Source: an uncultured Clostridia bacterium
GTDB taxonomy: Bacteria; Bacillota; Clostridia; Christensenellales; UBA1242
DNA: 39,752 nucleotides
Direction of reading: 5' to 3'
Assembly: GCA_949841045.1 (NCBI GenBank)
Contig: CATKXS010000011.1
Span: 1-39,752 of the forward strand
In this document: one piece after another, positions 36,298 through 39,752 of the stretch
Layout: every line of letters begins with the position of its first letter
Position numbering within the stretch: position 1 is the stretch's first letter
The notes under the pieces: generated by a model
What the model saw: the letters and a program-made list of their open reading frames with translations, nothing else
Told to the model about the DNA's origin: nothing
Databases searched by the model: none
Position numbers and translations under genes: made by a program

Positions 36298-37308
36298 TTA
36301 AGCGATTCTGCTTGCGATTTCAGTATTTACAAGAGCGGTGTAGTTTGGATGATAATCATCTTTGCTTGCATTGTTTAATACTTTAAGAAGATTATCAAAA
36401 GACTCTTCAGTCATGACTGGGCTAGCGCACCAAGCGTCAATTGCAAGATACTGCTCTACAGCGATTTCGAGTTCGGTTTGTGTCATTCCATCGAATGAAG
36501 CTTTGAGAGCTTTTGCAGATTCAGAATATGGTTCTGTCTTGATAAACTGATAAGCTTTATAAACGGCTTTCAAGAATTTTTCAGCTTGCTCGTCATGTGA
36601 TTTTAAATAACTTGACTTTGCAACGAAACATGTATATGGAATATATCCAGATAAGTCGCCGACAGCTTTAAGAACGTGACCATTTCCAGCTTTTTCAAGG
36701 TTGGTTGCAGTTGGCTCGAAAAGAGTGCAGTATTCGTTGCCCGAAGTTATAAACTCACTGGCAATGTTTGCAAACGCAACGTCAGTACGAAGGTTTACTT
36801 CACCTTTAGACGCGTTTGTTCCAATTGTTAAGCCGTTACTCTCAATGACATATTGAAGTGTCATTGCAGGGAGCCCACCTTGTCTACCGCCGATTATTGT
36901 TTTGCCTTTAAGGTCATCAAGAGTAAAACTTGAATTTGCCTGTCTGCCAACAATGAATGAACCATCTTTTTGAGTAAGTTGACCGAATACCATTGGGCGG
37001 TCTTTTACTTCTTCGGCGTATACAACTTGCTCTGGGCCGCATAAAATTATGTCAGCACTGCCACTTATTAAAGTGGTCATTGAAGAGTCAGAGCCATTTG
37101 TACTTTCTAGAACTACGTTAAGCCCTTCATCTTTAAAGAAGCCTTTATTTAAAGCTACATATAATGGGGCATAGAATATGCTATGTGTAACTTCGTTAAG
37201 ACGTATCTTGTTTTCATCTTTTTTGCCACAGCCTACAAACATGAGCGATGAACATACCAAGATTGCTAGGCATAGTGCAAATAATGAAAATCTTTTGAAT
37301 TTTTGCAT
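36298..37308 (-). CDS. ABC transporter substrate-binding lipoprotein (NMT1/SsuA-like)
   Basis: lipobox LMFVGCGKK; HSIFYAPLYVALNKGFFKDEGLNVVL...GSADIILCGPEQ. Confidence 0.9.
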   Translation of the reverse strand: MQKFKRFSLFALCLAILVCSSLMFVGCGKKDENKIRLNEVTHSIFYAPLYVALNKGFFKDEGLNVVLESTNGSDSSMTTLISGSADIILCGPEQVVYAEEVKDRPMVFGQLTQKDGSFIVGRQANSSFTLDDLKGKTIIGGRQGGLPAMTLQYVIESNGLTIGTNASKGEVNLRTDVAFANIASEFITSGNEYCTLFEPTATNLEKAGNGHVLKAVGDLSGYIPYTCFVAKSSYLKSHDEQAEKFLKAVYKAYQFIKTEPYSESAKALKASFDGMTQTELEIAVEQYLAIDAWCASPVMTEESFDNLLKVLNNASKDDYHPNYTALVNTEIASRIA

Positions 37309-37441
37309 TTTTCCTCCTTACATTAGTCAATTTATGTTTTTTGAGGGTTGTGTGTGAAAAAATATTGATGAATTTGATTAAATTTTAAACAAAATCCTTA
37401 ATGTTTTGACTTTTGACTGCTAAATAAGTTATAATATCCTC

Positions 37442-37972
37442 ATGAAAGTAACTTCTGGAATTTATAAAGGACGAAAACTTATAGATAATAAATTTGAGCA
37501 TATAAGACCGACGGCTGATATGGTAAAACAGGCTATGTTTAATAAGCTTAGCGAAATTGTTGTGGGAGGAAAGGTGCTTGACCTTTTTTGTGGCACGGGG
37601 GCTCTTGGAATTGAGGCAATAAGTCGTGGGGCGAGCAAGGTGGTTTTTGCCGATAAAGACAAAAGAAGTGTTGAGCTGACCAAAAACAACTTAAAAAATC
37701 TTAATATTTCAGCCAAAGTATTTTTTGCAGACTATCAAAGCGCTATTAAAGCACTTAAAGGCGAGAAGTTTGATTTAATCATTTTAGACCCTCCGTATAT
37801 GGCGGGATTATATGAAAACGCACTCAAAACTATTTTTGAGTGTGAACTTTTATCTGACGGCGGAGTAATAGTTTGCGAACATGAGCGAAATGTAAAAATT
37901 GATTTTAGTCCATTTATAGTTCAAGATGAAAAAAACTATGGTATTAAGACATTGACATATTTAAGTTATTAA
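37442..37972 (+). CDS. rsmD: 16S rRNA (guanine966-N2)-methyltransferase RsmD
   Basis: GKVLDLFCGTGALGIEAISRGA, LIILDPPY, RPTADMVKQAMFNKL. Confidence 0.95.
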   Translation: MKVTSGIYKGRKLIDNKFEHIRPTADMVKQAMFNKLSEIVVGGKVLDLFCGTGALGIEAISRGASKVVFADKDKRSVELTKNNLKNLNISAKVFFADYQSAIKALKGEKFDLIILDPPYMAGLYENALKTIFECELLSDGGVIVCEHERNVKIDFSPFIVQDEKNYGIKTLTYLSY

Positions 37973-37988
37973 ATTAAAAATTGATAAA

Positions 37989-38022
37989 TAAAAAGGAAGA
38001 TAATCTCTTCCTTTTTTTATTT
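37989..38022. terminator. hairpin terminator
   Basis: AAAAGGAAGAtaatCTCTTCCTTTTTTT. Confidence 0.75.
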
Positions 38023-38023
38023 T

Positions 38024-38752
38024 TTAAATTATTGGCTCAAAGTCTTCAAAGATGACATTATCACAATATTTGACAACTTTAAGATATTCGCTTTCACTTC
38101 TTACTGTCCAGGCGAGAAGTGGAAGACCTTTAAACTTTCTTGTAAAGCGGTTTGGAAGTCTTTTTGCTTCATAACTAATAAAGTCAGGGTGGCTTACATT
38201 TTTGTTGAGAAGCATTCTTTTAAGAGCAAACTTTTTTACGAGAGAAAGTTTAACATCTCTAAAATAACTTGAAAGTTGACCTCTTGGAATTTCTGGTGCA
38301 TGCTTATAGAAGTATTCAAGCACATAAGGATTGAAAGACTGAACTGCAAACTCTCCATTATAATCTTGCAAAAGTTCTACCACGCCTTTTTCAAGGTCGC
38401 CGACTTTGCCTTCGTTTTTCACTTCTATAAGAAGAGGAACGCGTCCGTTGACAAACTCAAGCACTTCTTTAAAGGTAGGTATTTTTTCATCACTGCCTTT
38501 AAGAGAGAGATATTTAAGGTCTTCCTTGTTTAAGAATTTTAAATATCCGTCATTATCAGTAAGTCTAGAGAGTGTTGTATCGTGGAAAACCACAATAGTT
38601 CCGTCAGAAATGATTTGAACATCAAGTTCAATAGGGTGACCAGCTTCAATTGCTTTTGCAAAAGCTGTCATTGAATTTTCTGGAATTTTGTTGTCGTGTA
38701 AACCTCTATGTGCGATTGGCTGGAGAACGAGCCAAGAATTAAATAAATCCAT
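38024..38752 (-). CDS. glycerophosphodiester phosphodiesterase family protein
   Basis: PIAHRGLHDNKIPENSMTAFAKAIEAGHPIELDVQIISDGTIVVFHDTTLSRLT. Confidence 0.95.
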   Translation of the reverse strand: MDLFNSWLVLQPIAHRGLHDNKIPENSMTAFAKAIEAGHPIELDVQIISDGTIVVFHDTTLSRLTDNDGYLKFLNKEDLKYLSLKGSDEKIPTFKEVLEFVNGRVPLLIEVKNEGKVGDLEKGVVELLQDYNGEFAVQSFNPYVLEYFYKHAPEIPRGQLSSYFRDVKLSLVKKFALKRMLLNKNVSHPDFISYEAKRLPNRFTRKFKGLPLLAWTVRSESEYLKVVKYCDNVIFEDFEPII

Positions 38753-39299
38753 TGTAACCTCAGTTTGATAAAATATAAAATATATAATTGATTTTTCAAT
38801 AATTATTAAATATAGTATAACATAATATATGATAGAAAATCTACAAAATAGTAACTCTTTCTATAATTGTTTACGGATATTTACAATTAAGAATATTTTT
38901 TGTGTCAATAATTTTTGAATAGTTCCTATAAAAAGGAGCTATTTTAACGTATGAATAATTCCTATAAACGTTTCATTTATATTGATTTTAGTTTAGTAAC
39001 AAAATTATTTACATTTCGTCTTACTTCTTTACTATAAACTGGATCAACTTTATCTTCTAGATAAAAAATAAAATTAATTATCTCTTCTGTATTTATCTTC
39101 ATTTAATTCACGCTTCTTTTTTCTTTTAAATAATGATAATAACGAGTATTTCTATCTTGATAAGTTAGTATAGCTCTTTAGAAGATTTCTATTCACTAGT
39201 GAATAAAAATCTTCTAGATGAGCTTTTGGTTTTGTAACAAGAAAGAAATAGTGTCGTAATTTGTTTTACGAAAATAAAATTATTATTTAAAAAAATATG

Positions 39300-39752
39300 T
39301 TAAGATGTAGTTAGCAAAGGAGATAGTTCTTTAGAATTGTAACTACATATTTCTGTAGCGAATTTTTTAACAGTAGCTTCATATTCTTTGCAGAATTTAT
39401 TTAATGTTAACGTTGAATATGTAGAAGGTACATTATCTAGGCAAACTACTTTGTACCTTTTTTTATTGTATTCAACTATAATTCCAATTTTCTGTCTCAT
39501 ATATATATTTACTTTAGCTTTAGGTAATATATCATTATCAATAATTTGAAACTTTTTATTTTGAATACTAAAAGTACCAGAATTATCAATTATTCTTGTA
39601 AATTTATTTGTTAGCAACATATTTAAATCTATATATGATGGCAATGGAATAAATTTATTTTCTTTTGATAAAGGTTCTACTGCAAACTTTTTATTGTATT
39701 TTTCAATATATTTAGGTAAAAATTGATTGGCTTCTTCAATAGTTGTAATATT
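39300..39752 (-). mobile_element. C-terminal part of an ISNCY-like transposase, running off the window edge
   Basis: frame stays open from 39752: NITTIEEANQFLPKYIEKYNKKFAVEPLSKENKFIPLPSYIDLNMLL... Confidence 0.7.

Noticed and set aside
38977-39102. 41-aa minus-strand ORF MKINTEEIINFIFYLEDKVDPVYSKEVRRNVNNFVTKLKSI
   Set aside because: Plausible composition but short, weak RBS and no recognised family; could be a remnant.

Overview
A low-GC Bacillota-type chromosomal segment with mostly housekeeping content: secG, rnr, smpB, ssrA (tmRNA), ung, a NifU-like/GGGtGRT pair, a T-box leader with tyrS, a yigZ-like gene, recX, a MazF-type toxin locus, dnaD/dnaI-like genes, an M1 peptidase, a Nudix/NrtR-like regulator, two tandem dcd-like genes, degV, lexA, rsmD and a GDPD. 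tRNA genes read as Trp(CCA, -), Lys(CTT, +) and Leu(CAA, -). The main unexplained signal is non-coding. All three tRNA genes have a second, displaced copy of their own 3' end downstream: 100 bp with 1 mismatch for Trp, 22 bp for Lys, 44 bp for Leu. Each displaced copy can pair with newly supplied upstream sequence, giving an alternative hairpin or multibranched fold. The Lys and Leu loci also carry dense arrays of short hairpins and palindromic repeats, and one Lys stem pair shows a compensatory change. The Trp repeat flanks a 3.2-kb island with phage-like genes and no recognisable integrase. Other notable points: a nucleotide-metabolism operon and a Nudix regulator gene that share a palindromic operator, tandem Dcd paralogs with complementary active-site losses, a solitary but motif-intact terminase large subunit, an orphan Spo0A C-terminal domain, a lexA promoter palindrome, and an unusually long T-box leader. 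All calls come from reading the sequence; no searches or folding programs were run.
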